Source: JAAXGI01 sp965206975 (GTDB taxonomy: Bacteria; Gemmatimonadota; Gemmatimonadetes; Longimicrobiales; Gaopeijiaceae). From it: a DNA stretch of 64,000 nt. Each line of letters starts with the position of its first letter. Positions within the stretch are counted from its first letter, which is position 1. The DNA lies in NCBI GenBank assembly GCA_965206975.1, contig OZ242253.1, forward strand, positions 1,860,001 through 1,924,000. The letters are read 5' to 3'. Positions 54,940 through 63,102 of the stretch are shown piece after piece. The notes beneath the pieces were generated by a model. That model worked only from the letters and a program-made list of their open reading frames with translations. It was not told where the DNA came from and did not search any database. The translations under genes and the position numbers were made by a program.

Positions 54940-56492
54940 ATGGATTGACCTGCCCTGCTCGGGGTGTCGTGGGTTACGCTCGAGGCAGGAGAACCTCAAC
55001 CGGCACAGAGCCACATCGAGGAGGGCAGGTCAATGGCCGAATACAGGGCCTACGTGGGGCTAGACATTCACAAGGACACGATCGCAGCTGCGGTCGCATG
55101 GCCGGGCCGGGCAGAGCCCGAGTACCGGGGCATCATCCTGAACCAGCGCCGCGCGGTGCAGAAACTCATCCATGGACTGCAGGGCCCGAACGGCGAGGCA
55201 CTGAGCTTCGCCTATGAAGCGGGTCCCTGCGGCTACGGCGTGTACCGCGAAATCACCGGGACCGGCCACGACTGCCAAGTCGTAGCGCCGGGGCTCATCC
55301 CGCGCAAGCCCGCCGATCGGGTCAAGACGGATCGCCGAGACGCGCTGATGCTGGCGCGCCTGCACCGGGCCGGGGAACTCACCCCGGTGTGGGTGCCGGG
55401 ACCGGACCAGGAGGCGGTGCGCGATCTGACCCGTGCACGCGAGGACATGAAGGCGCTCGAACTCAAGGCCCGACAGCGTCTGGGGGCCTTCCTGCTACGT
55501 CATGGCCGGATCTATGGCGGCAAGACCCGGTGGACGCAGGCACATTTTCGCTGGCTGGAGCAGCAGAGATTCGATCTAGCGCTCCAGCAGACGGTCTTTC
55601 AGGAATACGTGGACGCAGTGGTCGCGGCCGTGAAGCGGACCGCCGGGCTCGAGGCCCAGATGCACGAGACACTCCGTGCCTGGTCGCAACAACCCACGGC
55701 CGAGGCTCTGATGAGTCTGCGGGGCGTGTCGACGATCACGGCGATGACCATCCTGGCCGAGCTCGGCGATCTGACTCGCTTCGATTCGCCCCGCCAGTTG
55801 GTGAGCTTTCTCGGTCTGGCCCCCGGGGAACGCTCCTCGGGTTCTCGGCGGCGCCAAGGAGCGATCACCAAGACCGGCAATGGTCACGTTCGCCGGGTGC
55901 TGACCGAGGCGGCATGGGCTTATCGCTTCCCGGCCAGAAAGACTGCTCACCTGCGCCGCAAGGCAGCCAAAGTTCCAGACCGGGTCCAGGCGATCGCCTG
56001 GACGGCTCAGAGACGGCTATGCGGCCGATATGTGATGCTCCACGAACGCGGGAAGGCAAAGAACAAGGTGATCACAGCGATCGCGCGCGAGCTCGTGGGC
56101 TTCATCTGAGCCATTGCCTGCGATGTGCAGGGCAAGCCTCACGGCACCCGGGTGACCGCCTGAGCTGAGAGACGAAACGGAGACCACCAGCACCATCATC
56201 ACTAAAGGAGGCTGCCGCAGGAAATCGGGGTGTGGGCGGCCGGTGAGGAGAACCCTCGAGACAACCTGGTGACGCCGGCCCCTTCCGGGTAGGCGACTCA
56301 CGAAGAGAGAGAGCGAGAGGCAGCTCCGCGACGAAGTGAAGTCAGGTGGTAAACAACCCACGGATATCAGAGTGATCCACCGTCGCAATAAGCCGCCCGC
56401 ATCCCGAACCCCTGATGCAGCAAAAGGAGCAGAGAGCATACGGGAATCAGAAAGCCAGACACAAATCCAAACGAGTTGACAGGTCAATCCAT
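54940..56492 (+). mobile_element. Second IS110-family element with 380-base 3' noncoding part
   Basis: Inverted repeats atggattgacctg (54940) and caggtcaatccat (to 56492) bracket one transposase and a 3' noncoding tail of about 380 bases (56110-56490). Inserted just before an IS21 istA gene. The tail has no protein-like frame and is a candidate for a guide RNA as in the other IS110-family copies, but no second copy is available to compare. Confidence 0.75.
55033..56109 (+). CDS. IS110-family transposase
   Basis: 358 residues from ATG 55033 (gagggcagg upstream). DEDD domain: YVGLDIHKDTIAAAVAWP, FAYEAGPCGYGVYREI, DRVKTDRRDALMLARLHRAG. C-terminal: LRGVSTITAMTILAELGDLT, QLVSFLGLAPGERSSGSRRR, TKTGNGHVRRVLTEAAWAYR with the Ser/Gly block. 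Distinct subfamily from the IS1111-type copies. Intact. Confidence 0.94.
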   Translation: MAEYRAYVGLDIHKDTIAAAVAWPGRAEPEYRGIILNQRRAVQKLIHGLQGPNGEALSFAYEAGPCGYGVYREITGTGHDCQVVAPGLIPRKPADRVKTDRRDALMLARLHRAGELTPVWVPGPDQEAVRDLTRAREDMKALELKARQRLGAFLLRHGRIYGGKTRWTQAHFRWLEQQRFDLALQQTVFQEYVDAVVAAVKRTAGLEAQMHETLRAWSQQPTAEALMSLRGVSTITAMTILAELGDLTRFDSPRQLVSFLGLAPGERSSGSRRRQGAITKTGNGHVRRVLTEAAWAYRFPARKTAHLRRKAAKVPDRVQAIAWTAQRRLCGRYVMLHERGKAKNKVITAIARELVGFI

Positions 56493-56504
56493 ATCAGGTT
56501 GTCC

Positions 56505-57245
56505 ATGCGGAGCATTCGAGAAGTGCTGCGCCTGAAGTACGAGCTGGGGCGCAGCCACCGGGAGATCGCCGCGGCACTGGGCATCGCCAACAGCACGGTG
56601 AGCCTATACGCGAGCCGAGCGACCGCAGCTGGCTTTTCCTGGCCATTGCCGGAAGGGATGGACGACGCCGCACTGGAGGCGGCCATCTTTGCGATCCCGC
56701 TGCCAACCCAGAGTCCCCGGCCTGAGCCGGAGTGGGCGGAAGTCCACCGGGAGCTTCAGCGGCACAAGGGGATGACGCTGCGGCTCCTCTGGCTGGAATA
56801 CCGGACGGTCCATCCGAACGGCTACGCGTACAGCCGGTTCTGCGATCGCTACAAGGAGTGGCGGGGCCGCCTCGACGTGGTGCTGCGTCAGCGCTACCGG
56901 GGAGGTGAGAAGGCCTTCGTCGACTACGCGGGTCCGAAGTTCGAGATCGTGGACCGGCGCACCGGCGAGCTGCGAGGCGTCATGGTCTTCGTCGGGGTCC
57001 TGGCCGCGTCGAACTACACCTTCGTGGACGTGACGTGGAGCCGGTCCCTGCCGGACTGGACGATGTCGCACGTCAGGATGTTCGAGTTCTGGGGCGGGGC
57101 ACCCGAACTCGTGATCCCGGACAACGAGAAGGCGGGGGTGCACAAGGCCAGCCGCTACGAGCCGGTCCTGAACCCGGCGTACCAGGAACTGGCCACCCAC
57201 TACGGAACCACCGTGCTCCCGGCCCGGCCCAGGGCCCCACAAGAC
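56505..57245 (+). pseudogene. istA: IS21 IstA, 5' part
   Basis: ATG 56505. HTH: MRSIREVLRLKYELGRSHRE and LGIANSTVSLYASRATAAGF. DDE start: GGEKAFVDYAGPKFEIVDRR (first Asp) and ELVIPDNEKAGVHKASRYEP (second Asp). Truncated after ARPRAPQDK by the recombinase-containing insert. The C-terminal part resumes at about 60420. Confidence 0.88.
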
Positions 57246-57257
57246 AAGTCTCTTGTT

Positions 57258-58985
57258 TCATGATGCACCTTGTGTTGTCCGTGGAGTGTTGCGTGCGGAT
57301 TCCGGGATCGTGCTGTCCTCTTCGCCGCGGCGGTTCGCCCTGTACATGCAGTACTGTCGGCCTTCGGTCTCGATCATTGCCCGCTCGACACGGGAGTCAT
57401 TCTCGTCTCTGCCCAGAGCACGGACGGTTCCGGGCGTGAGGCCGAGTTGATCGGCCACTTCGCCGGCTGCGTGAAGCCCTGATTGCGAAGCCGTTTCCTT
57501 TCCCGCTCGAGGTAGGTGAGCAAGCCGTATGCCCCGCGCGTGCTGTTGACGCGCTGGGCAGTATAGGGCTTGCCCTGCCAGTTTCTGTACCCCATCCGGT
57601 TGAGCTCTCGCGCGGCAGCTTCAGTGGTGTGGGTTTGGAGCAACCGGTCGAGCGCGGCCACGGTCTCGGGGGGCGTCTTGCGGAGCTGTGCGATCGGCCT
57701 CGGCAGTGGGACGGCCTCAAGGGTCAGGGGCCTTCCCCCGCGCGTGCGCAGATCGATCGTCACCTCGTAGCCGTCGCGGGTCAGCGTCGCATCTTCGATC
57801 AGAAGCCCGAGCAGCCGCTTGCGGTCGGCGTTTCCGGTTTCGGGAGCGTTCCATACCTGCTCGAAGTCACGCGTCAGCTCCCGGATGCGTCGGAGCTGCC
57901 GTTGCGAGAGTTCGGTATCGCGCGCCGCGGTGCGGGCCTCGCGCTCCTGGCAGGCTTCCTCCAGAACACGCAGGCGCTCGTTCCAGTCGGCTTCGAGCGT
58001 CGCCGCTACCAGCCGGTTGGCCGGGTCGACCTCGAAGAACCTGCGACGCGCCAGATCGGCCTCGTAGCGGATGGCCTCGATGCGGACGGCGCGCTGGGCA
58101 TCGGCCTCGGCGAACTCCGCACCGACCTGCTGCCGGACCGTGAGAGCAAGATCGATGTTCTCACGATTCATCATGTCGATCACGAAGCGGGATATCTCGG
58201 CATCGACGAGATCGCCGCGCATGCTCTGGCAGGTTTTTCGCCCGTAGCGGACCAGCCGTTCCTTACAGACGTAGTAGTAGCGCGCCGGCTGCTTGCGAGA
58301 CGGCTGAGGGTAGTTGTAAAGCAGACCCATGCGGCGTCCGCAGTGGCCGCAGATCACCCGCGACTGCAACAGCGCCGCCCCCTCGCGGGGCACCGCGGTG
58401 CGTGAGCCCGACGGGAGGAACGCCGCGGCATTGCTCGCCAGGGTGGCTTGATTGCGAAGGAACTCATCCCAGTCGATGAACCCCGCATGGGCCCCCGGGA
58501 TGCAGACCTGCCACTCCTCCATCGGCACGGCGTGGTATCTTTCGGTCCCGTCCGCCTGCCGCTCGGTGTGCGTCCGGCCATAGACGAAGGTGCCGGCATA
58601 GCGGGGATTTTTCAGGATGCGGCCGACTTGCGCGAAGCTCGGAAGCGCCCAGCGCAGCTGGCCGCGGGCGGGGCCTCTTCGCGGACGTGACGGCAACGCG
58701 ATGTTCTCGCGGTGCATCCACTTCACCACCTGCATCGCCGATCCTCTCCGGCGGAAGCTGTCGAACACGTGGCCGACCGCGTCGACGATGGACCGGTCGG
58801 GATCGAACACCACCCGGTCGCTGTGGTCATAGGCCAGACCGATCGGCAAAGCCAGCTTAAGGGCGCCGCGTGCCGCGGCGCTGCGTTGCCCACCGAGCAA
58901 GCGCGCCTTGATCCCCTGGAGCTCGAACTCGCTCATTGTGCCCTTAAATCCGAGCAGCAGCCTGTCATTGCCGTCGTTGGGGATG
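57258..58985 (-). pseudogene. Large serine recombinase lacking its catalytic domain
   Basis: Minus strand from the IS256 junction: NDRLLLGFKGTMSEFELQGI follows where the resolvase catalytic domain would end, so the N-terminal domain with the active Ser is gone. The rest is intact: recombinase domain (LPIGLAYD, FRRRGSAMQVVKWMHRENIA, ILKNPRYAGTFVYGR), zinc ribbon (VICGHCGRRMG with YYVCKERLVRYGRKTC) and coiled coil. Near 57472 a frameshift separates the C-terminal HTH-like tail AAGEVADQLGLTPGTVRALG, GRQYCMYRANRRGEED. The element sits inside istA. Confidence 0.85.
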
Positions 58986-60410
58986 GTGTCCCGCTGACAG
59001 TTGAAGGTGGTGGCTCCGGAGAGTCTCTTGGTTAGCCTGCCTTTCTCATTTCGGCAACCGGTTCATGGTCGTCGAGGTGGGCCCTGAGCATCCAGAGCTG
59101 GTCGTAGCCGATGATCCTCCGGTAGCTCTTCTCGGTCTCCACGAACGAGGCCGCGGCCCAGCGCAAGGCCATCGCTCCGTTCTTCCAGTTGGTCACCCTG
59201 CGGGTCTTCCGTCTTACGCCCGAGTGGGTGCTGTCGATCAGGTTGGTCGAGCCCAGGCACTTCCTCAGCCGCGGCGGGAGGCCGAGCCGGTTGATCGTGA
59301 ACATCTCGCTGAGGCCTTCGCGCAGGCTGGCCGAGGCCGAGGGGTGGTCGCGCTCGAGCCATCGGGCGAGCTGCTCGAGCTTCTGCTCGCCCTGCTTCGC
59401 GTCCAGCTTCATCGCCGCCCGGAACGCCGCCTTCACCTGAGGATGCTGATCCTTCGGCAGATGACCCAGCACGTTGCGGAGCTTGTGGTTGCGGCAGCGC
59501 TGGATGGGGTGACGTTGGCCGAACACCTTCTCGATCGCCTTCCTGAGCGCTTTCGAGCCATCGATCACGAACAGCCGCCGCCTGCCCGGGTCCAGGCCGC
59601 GCTCGACCAGATCCTCTAGGAGCGCGCTGGTCACCTCGGCGTTCTCACTCGCTCCTTCCCTCACGCCCAGCACGTGCTTCTTTCCGTCTGAGTCCACGCC
59701 TACCGCAGCAAGCACGTGGTGCGAGCCCATCCGGATCCCGTCCAGGTAGATCACCAGGAGGTCCCACGCATCCAGCCGGCGCTCCATCAGCTCCTTCAGC
59801 ACGCGCTCAGAGGCCTCGACCGTCTCACGGCTCACCGCCGACTTGCTCACCCCGACCGTGTCGGCCATCTCACCGATCACACGGCCGTACTTCCGCGTGC
59901 TCACCCCCGCCATCAGGACCTCGAGCATCCGATCCGCCACGGCGCCCGGTCTCCGCATCGCTGCGTACGCCGGCACCTCGACCTCGCCACCCTCCCCGGC
60001 GCCCCGGCGCCTGAGCCGTGGCCGCTCCACACGCACCTTCCGGTCCGACAGGTAAACCACACCACCCTGCCGGCCATACCACGCCGTGTCGTCTTCCGCT
60101 CGTGACCGACCTGCCTGCTTCACGCCTGCCACACCCTCGGCGCTCATCTCCAGCACCGCTTCGATCGTCGCTCGTCCCATCACCTGGATGACTTCGTCGA
60201 TCGCGACCTCCGTCTGCTCCACGAGCTCAAGCAGCGGAAGCAGAAACTGCCCCTCCCGCTTCAGGAACTCCCTGATCGCGCGCTTGTCCGCCCGATCCCT
60301 TGCCTCGTACGTTCTCTTCATCGTGGTGGCTCCGTGTTGGGGTTTTTGCCTACCCGAGCCTATCGGCCCGGGACCCCCGGGGCCACCACTTTTCTTTCTC
60401 CCCTTTCAGG
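58980..60410 (-). mobile_element. IS256-family element (copy A)
   Basis: Contains one intact transposase. The right terminal block gatggtgtcccgctgacagttgaaggtggtggctccgg matches the fragment at 27.7 kb; at the other end aaaagtggtggccccgg is a partial inverted match. Left flank is a recombinase gene and right flank is istA, so the insertion was followed by or caused a deletion. Ends are approximate. Confidence 0.78.
59032..60321 (-). CDS. IS256-family transposase, copy A
   Basis: 429 residues, ATG 60321. Mutator-type transposase: GVVYLSDRKVRVERPRLRRR, LEVLMAGVSTRKYGRVIGEM, LLVIYLDGIRMGSHHVLAAV (first Asp), RRRLFVIDGSKALRKAIEKV (second Asp), IQRCRNHKLRNVLGHLPKDQ and the C-terminal THSGVRRKTRRVTNWKNGAM. 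Complete and presumably active. A fragment of a close relative is at 27.7-28.1 kb. Confidence 0.95.
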   Translation of the reverse strand: MKRTYEARDRADKRAIREFLKREGQFLLPLLELVEQTEVAIDEVIQVMGRATIEAVLEMSAEGVAGVKQAGRSRAEDDTAWYGRQGGVVYLSDRKVRVERPRLRRRGAGEGGEVEVPAYAAMRRPGAVADRMLEVLMAGVSTRKYGRVIGEMADTVGVSKSAVSRETVEASERVLKELMERRLDAWDLLVIYLDGIRMGSHHVLAAVGVDSDGKKHVLGVREGASENAEVTSALLEDLVERGLDPGRRRLFVIDGSKALRKAIEKVFGQRHPIQRCRNHKLRNVLGHLPKDQHPQVKAAFRAAMKLDAKQGEQKLEQLARWLERDHPSASASLREGLSEMFTINRLGLPPRLRKCLGSTNLIDSTHSGVRRKTRRVTNWKNGAMALRWAAASFVETEKSYRRIIGYDQLWMLRAHLDDHEPVAEMRKAG

Positions 60411-60419
60411 AACCTTCAA

Positions 60420-60848
60420 CTACGGTTGGGACAGCTTCCTCGTCGCCGTGCACCGGCGCATCCGCACGAGAGGCGCGTACTCCACCGAGCCCGCGCACAT
60501 GCGGAGTGGACCCCGTCACGCCTGATCGCCTGGGCAGAGAAGACCGGGCCTCACACGGGCGCCTTCGTCGGGCGGCTCCTCGAGACCCGCCGACACCCCG
60601 AGCAGGGTTACCGCAGCTGCCTCGGGCTCATGCAGCTCCTGCGCACCTACCCCGCCGAACGCCTGGAAGCCGCTTGCCGCCGCGCCCTGGAGATCGGGGC
60701 GGTGAGCTACACCTCCGTCAAGTCCATCCTCGCAACCGGCCTCGACCACGCCAACGACGAACAGCACACCCTCTCCCTCCCTGCAGAGCACGCTCACATC
60801 CGCGGGCCGGACTACTACACCAACCCCCAAAACGGAAAGGAGAACTGA
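60420..60848 (+). pseudogene. istA: IS21 IstA, C-terminal part
   Basis: Reads HRRIRTRGAYSTEPAHMRSG then, one frame over, HAEWTPSRLIAWAEKTGPHT, RHPEQGYRSCLGLMQLLRTY, LEAACRRALEIGAVSYTSVK: the C-terminus of IstA. A small deletion near 60500 shifts the frame. It is followed by istB after 5 bases. Confidence 0.87.
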
Positions 60849-60853
60849 CGATC

Positions 60854-61606
60854 ATGCTCAGACACCCCACCCTCGACCTCCTCCACGAACTCCGCCTCCC
60901 GGGCATGGCCCAGGCCTTCGAGCAACAGGCTGCCATGCCCGACATCGCCGAGCTCTCCTTCGACGACCGCCTCGGCCTGCTCCTCGAACGCGAGAAGACC
61001 GACCGGGAGCAGCGCCGATATCAGCGGCTGAAGGGTCTCGCCAAGCTCCACCTCGACGCCACCATCGAGGACCTCAACTTCAAGGCCCCCCGCGGCCTCG
61101 ACCGATCTCTCGTGCTGCGCCTCGCCTCCGGTCAGTGGATCCTCGACGGCCAGACCGTCCTGATCACAGGTGCGACCGGGTCCGGAAAATCATACTTCGC
61201 CTGCGCTCTCGGCCACCACGCCTGCAGAAACGGGATCTCCACCCGCTATTACCGCCTCTCCCGTCTCCTCGACGAACTCACCCTCGCCCGCGGCGACGGC
61301 TCCTATCCCAGGCTCATCCAGCGGCTCGCCCGGACCTGGCTCCTCATCCTTGACGACTGGGGGCTCGCTTCCCTCTCAGGCCAGGGCCGACACGACCTCC
61401 TCGAAGTCCTCGATGACCGATACGCTCGCCGGGGAACCATCCTCGCCAGCCAAGTCCCCGTCGAGCACTGGCACGACCTCGTCGGTGACCCGACCTTCGG
61501 CGACGCCATCCTCGACCGCATCCTCAACAATGCTCACCGCATCACTCTCGAGGGCGCTTCCATGAGACGGCTCTACGACTCGACCAAGTCCCACTCCACC
61601 CCATAA
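60854..61606 (+). CDS. istB: IS21 helper ATPase IstB
   Basis: 250 residues. AAA+ ATPase: Walker A GATGSGKS at about residue 105, Walker B TWLLILDDWG, sensor region GTILASQVPVEHWH. N-terminal LDLLHELRLPGMAQAFEQQA and REKTDREQRRYQRLKGLAKL are typical. ATG 60854 with aaaggagaa upstream. IstB loads IstA on target DNA; here IstA is broken in at least two places, so the element cannot move unaided. Confidence 0.96.
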   Translation: MLRHPTLDLLHELRLPGMAQAFEQQAAMPDIAELSFDDRLGLLLEREKTDREQRRYQRLKGLAKLHLDATIEDLNFKAPRGLDRSLVLRLASGQWILDGQTVLITGATGSGKSYFACALGHHACRNGISTRYYRLSRLLDELTLARGDGSYPRLIQRLARTWLLILDDWGLASLSGQGRHDLLEVLDDRYARRGTILASQVPVEHWHDLVGDPTFGDAILDRILNNAHRITLEGASMRRLYDSTKSHSTP

Positions 61607-61679
61607 CTTCAACCCTCAACCCCGAGCCCCAGCGCCGCTATGGACCTCCGCTCACCAAGGGTGATCGACATGCCGTCTA

Positions 61680-61940
61680 TGGACGCCCCCGTTGATGCAA
61701 GCATTCTGTTGAACGGTTCGGTACATGGTGGTCAGGTGCTGTCGTCTATCCGGCCTGTTGGTGCAGCCGTTGTTGGCCACTGGCCCGTATGGAGATACGC
61801 GGATCGGGTCCAAATCGGCTACGCAAGCTCGAAAGCTTTTTGCCATATCCTGGTTTTCTCGATCCCGTCTCATTGACCGTTTTCCCTTACCCGTTCGTCG
61901 TCCTGCCCACATCCCCGACAGCTTCGCGCCGTTGGCCGCC
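61680..61940 (-). ncRNA. Candidate guide RNA of IS1111-type copy 2
   Basis: Read on the minus strand. Hairpin A: aagct-ttcg-agctt (61825-61838), the compensated version of aggct-ttca-agcct. Hairpin B: gtggcc-aacaac-ggctgc (61763-61780), the G-U containing version of gcagcc..ggctgc with a shorter, different loop. Upstream and downstream of these the two copies are otherwise closely similar. Confidence 0.55.
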
Positions 61941-61943
61941 CGG

Positions 61944-62966
61944 TCAGGCGACAGCGTGAGCCCGGTAGATCTCCTTCTTCGTCGCCACCGCCCAGACAAT
62001 GCGCGCCATCCTGTTGGCCAGCGCCACCGCGACCAGCATCGTCGGCTTGCGTGCCAACATCCTGGCCAGCCAGGGGTCTGATGCCTCACCGCGTCGGATC
62101 GCGTGGCGGATAACCGCCATCGCACCCGTGATCAAGAGTCGCCTGAGGTCGCGCTGACCCATCTTCGATATCCTGCCAAGCCTCGGCTTGCCGCCGGTCG
62201 TGTGTTGCCGCGGCACAAGGCCGAGCCAAGCTGAGAAGTCGCGCCCACGCCGGAAGCTCTCCATCGGTGGCGCGAAGGCCTGGAGGGCCAGCGCGGTGAT
62301 CGGTCCAATTCCCGGGATCGTCATTAGCCGCGCCGTCTCTTCGTCCTGCCGTGCGCCCGCCCGGAGCTTCTTGTCCAGTCCGTAGATCTTCTCATCGAGC
62401 TCATCGATCTGCTCCAGCAGTAGCCTGCCCAGCTCGAGGACCGGCTCCGGCAGGGCAGAGTCCGCTTCCTCGAGCACCCCGGCCAGCCGCCTGAGGTGGG
62501 CGGTGCCCTGCAGAGTCACGACACCGAACTCTGTCAGGTGACCCCGAAGCGCATTGATTGTCTGCGTGCGCTGGCGCACCAGAAGGTCGCGTGTGCGAAA
62601 GAGCATCGCCTGCGCCTGCTGCGCTTCTGTCTTGACCGTCACGAAGTGCATGGTCGGACGCTGTGCCGCTTCGGAGATCGCCTCCGCGTCGGCCGCGTCA
62701 TTCTTGTGCCTCTTCACGAACGGCTTCACGTAGATCGGCGCAATCAACCTCACCTCGTGGCCGAGCGTCATGATCTCCCGGCCCCAGTAGTGGGCGCTGG
62801 CGCACGCCTCCATCGCCACCACACAACGAGGCTGCGAGGCAACGAAACCCAGCACTTTCCCCCGGCTCAGCTTCTTTCGGTACGCCACCGAACCGTCCGC
62901 CCTCACCCCATGTACCCGAAAGCTCTGCTTTGCCAGATCGATCCCGATGATGCGAACCTCTCCCAT
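61944..62966 (-). CDS. IS1111-type transposase, copy 2
   Basis: 340 residues, same length as copy 1, with scattered substitutions (for example VIRHAIRRGEASDPWLARML against VVNSAVRHGKTTDPWLARML). DEDD residues (GIDLAKQSFRVHG, VVAMEACASAHYWG, KNDAADAEAISEAAQ) and the GIGPITALALQAF and RRLLITGAMAVIRHAI blocks are intact. The protein could be active even though this copy has lost its left end. Confidence 0.95.
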   Translation of the reverse strand: MGEVRIIGIDLAKQSFRVHGVRADGSVAYRKKLSRGKVLGFVASQPRCVVAMEACASAHYWGREIMTLGHEVRLIAPIYVKPFVKRHKNDAADAEAISEAAQRPTMHFVTVKTEAQQAQAMLFRTRDLLVRQRTQTINALRGHLTEFGVVTLQGTAHLRRLAGVLEEADSALPEPVLELGRLLLEQIDELDEKIYGLDKKLRAGARQDEETARLMTIPGIGPITALALQAFAPPMESFRRGRDFSAWLGLVPRQHTTGGKPRLGRISKMGQRDLRRLLITGAMAVIRHAIRRGEASDPWLARMLARKPTMLVAVALANRMARIVWAVATKKEIYRAHAVA

Positions 62967-63023
62967 TGGATGCCCCCTTCCTCAGATGGTTGGAAATACT
63001 CAGCGCCATCTTGGCACATTGCG

Positions 63024-63102
63024 TATGTGGACGCCCCCTTGGTTGGCAAGCCTGACTTCGAACCGAGGTTGGTGGCATTCAGGTCAGGTACTGTCGTATG
63101 TG
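63024..63102 (-). repeat. Orphan IS1111 right-end fragment
   Basis: tatgtggacgccccc (repeat at 63028-63038) followed by ttggttggcaagcctgacttcgaa and ggtcaggtactgtcg, a diverged version of the right tip of copies 1-3 (ggtcaggtgctgtcg). About 75 bases remain, cut by the right end of copy 3. Confidence 0.6.

Larger units (their letters stand above)
61674..63023 (-). mobile_element. IS1111-type element, copy 2 (diverged, left tip lost)
   Basis: Same layout as copy 1 on the opposite strand. Right-end repeat tggacgccccc at 61680-61690 (plus-strand reading). At the other end the sequence agrees with copy 1 up to cacattgcg (63023) and then is replaced by another IS1111 right end, so its left terminal repeat is missing. 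Clear substitutions relative to copies 1 and 3. Confidence 0.85.

Noticed and set aside
57258..57458. Separate 66-codon regulator gene
   Set aside because: It is the frameshifted HTH tail of the serine recombinase, continuous with it in homology.
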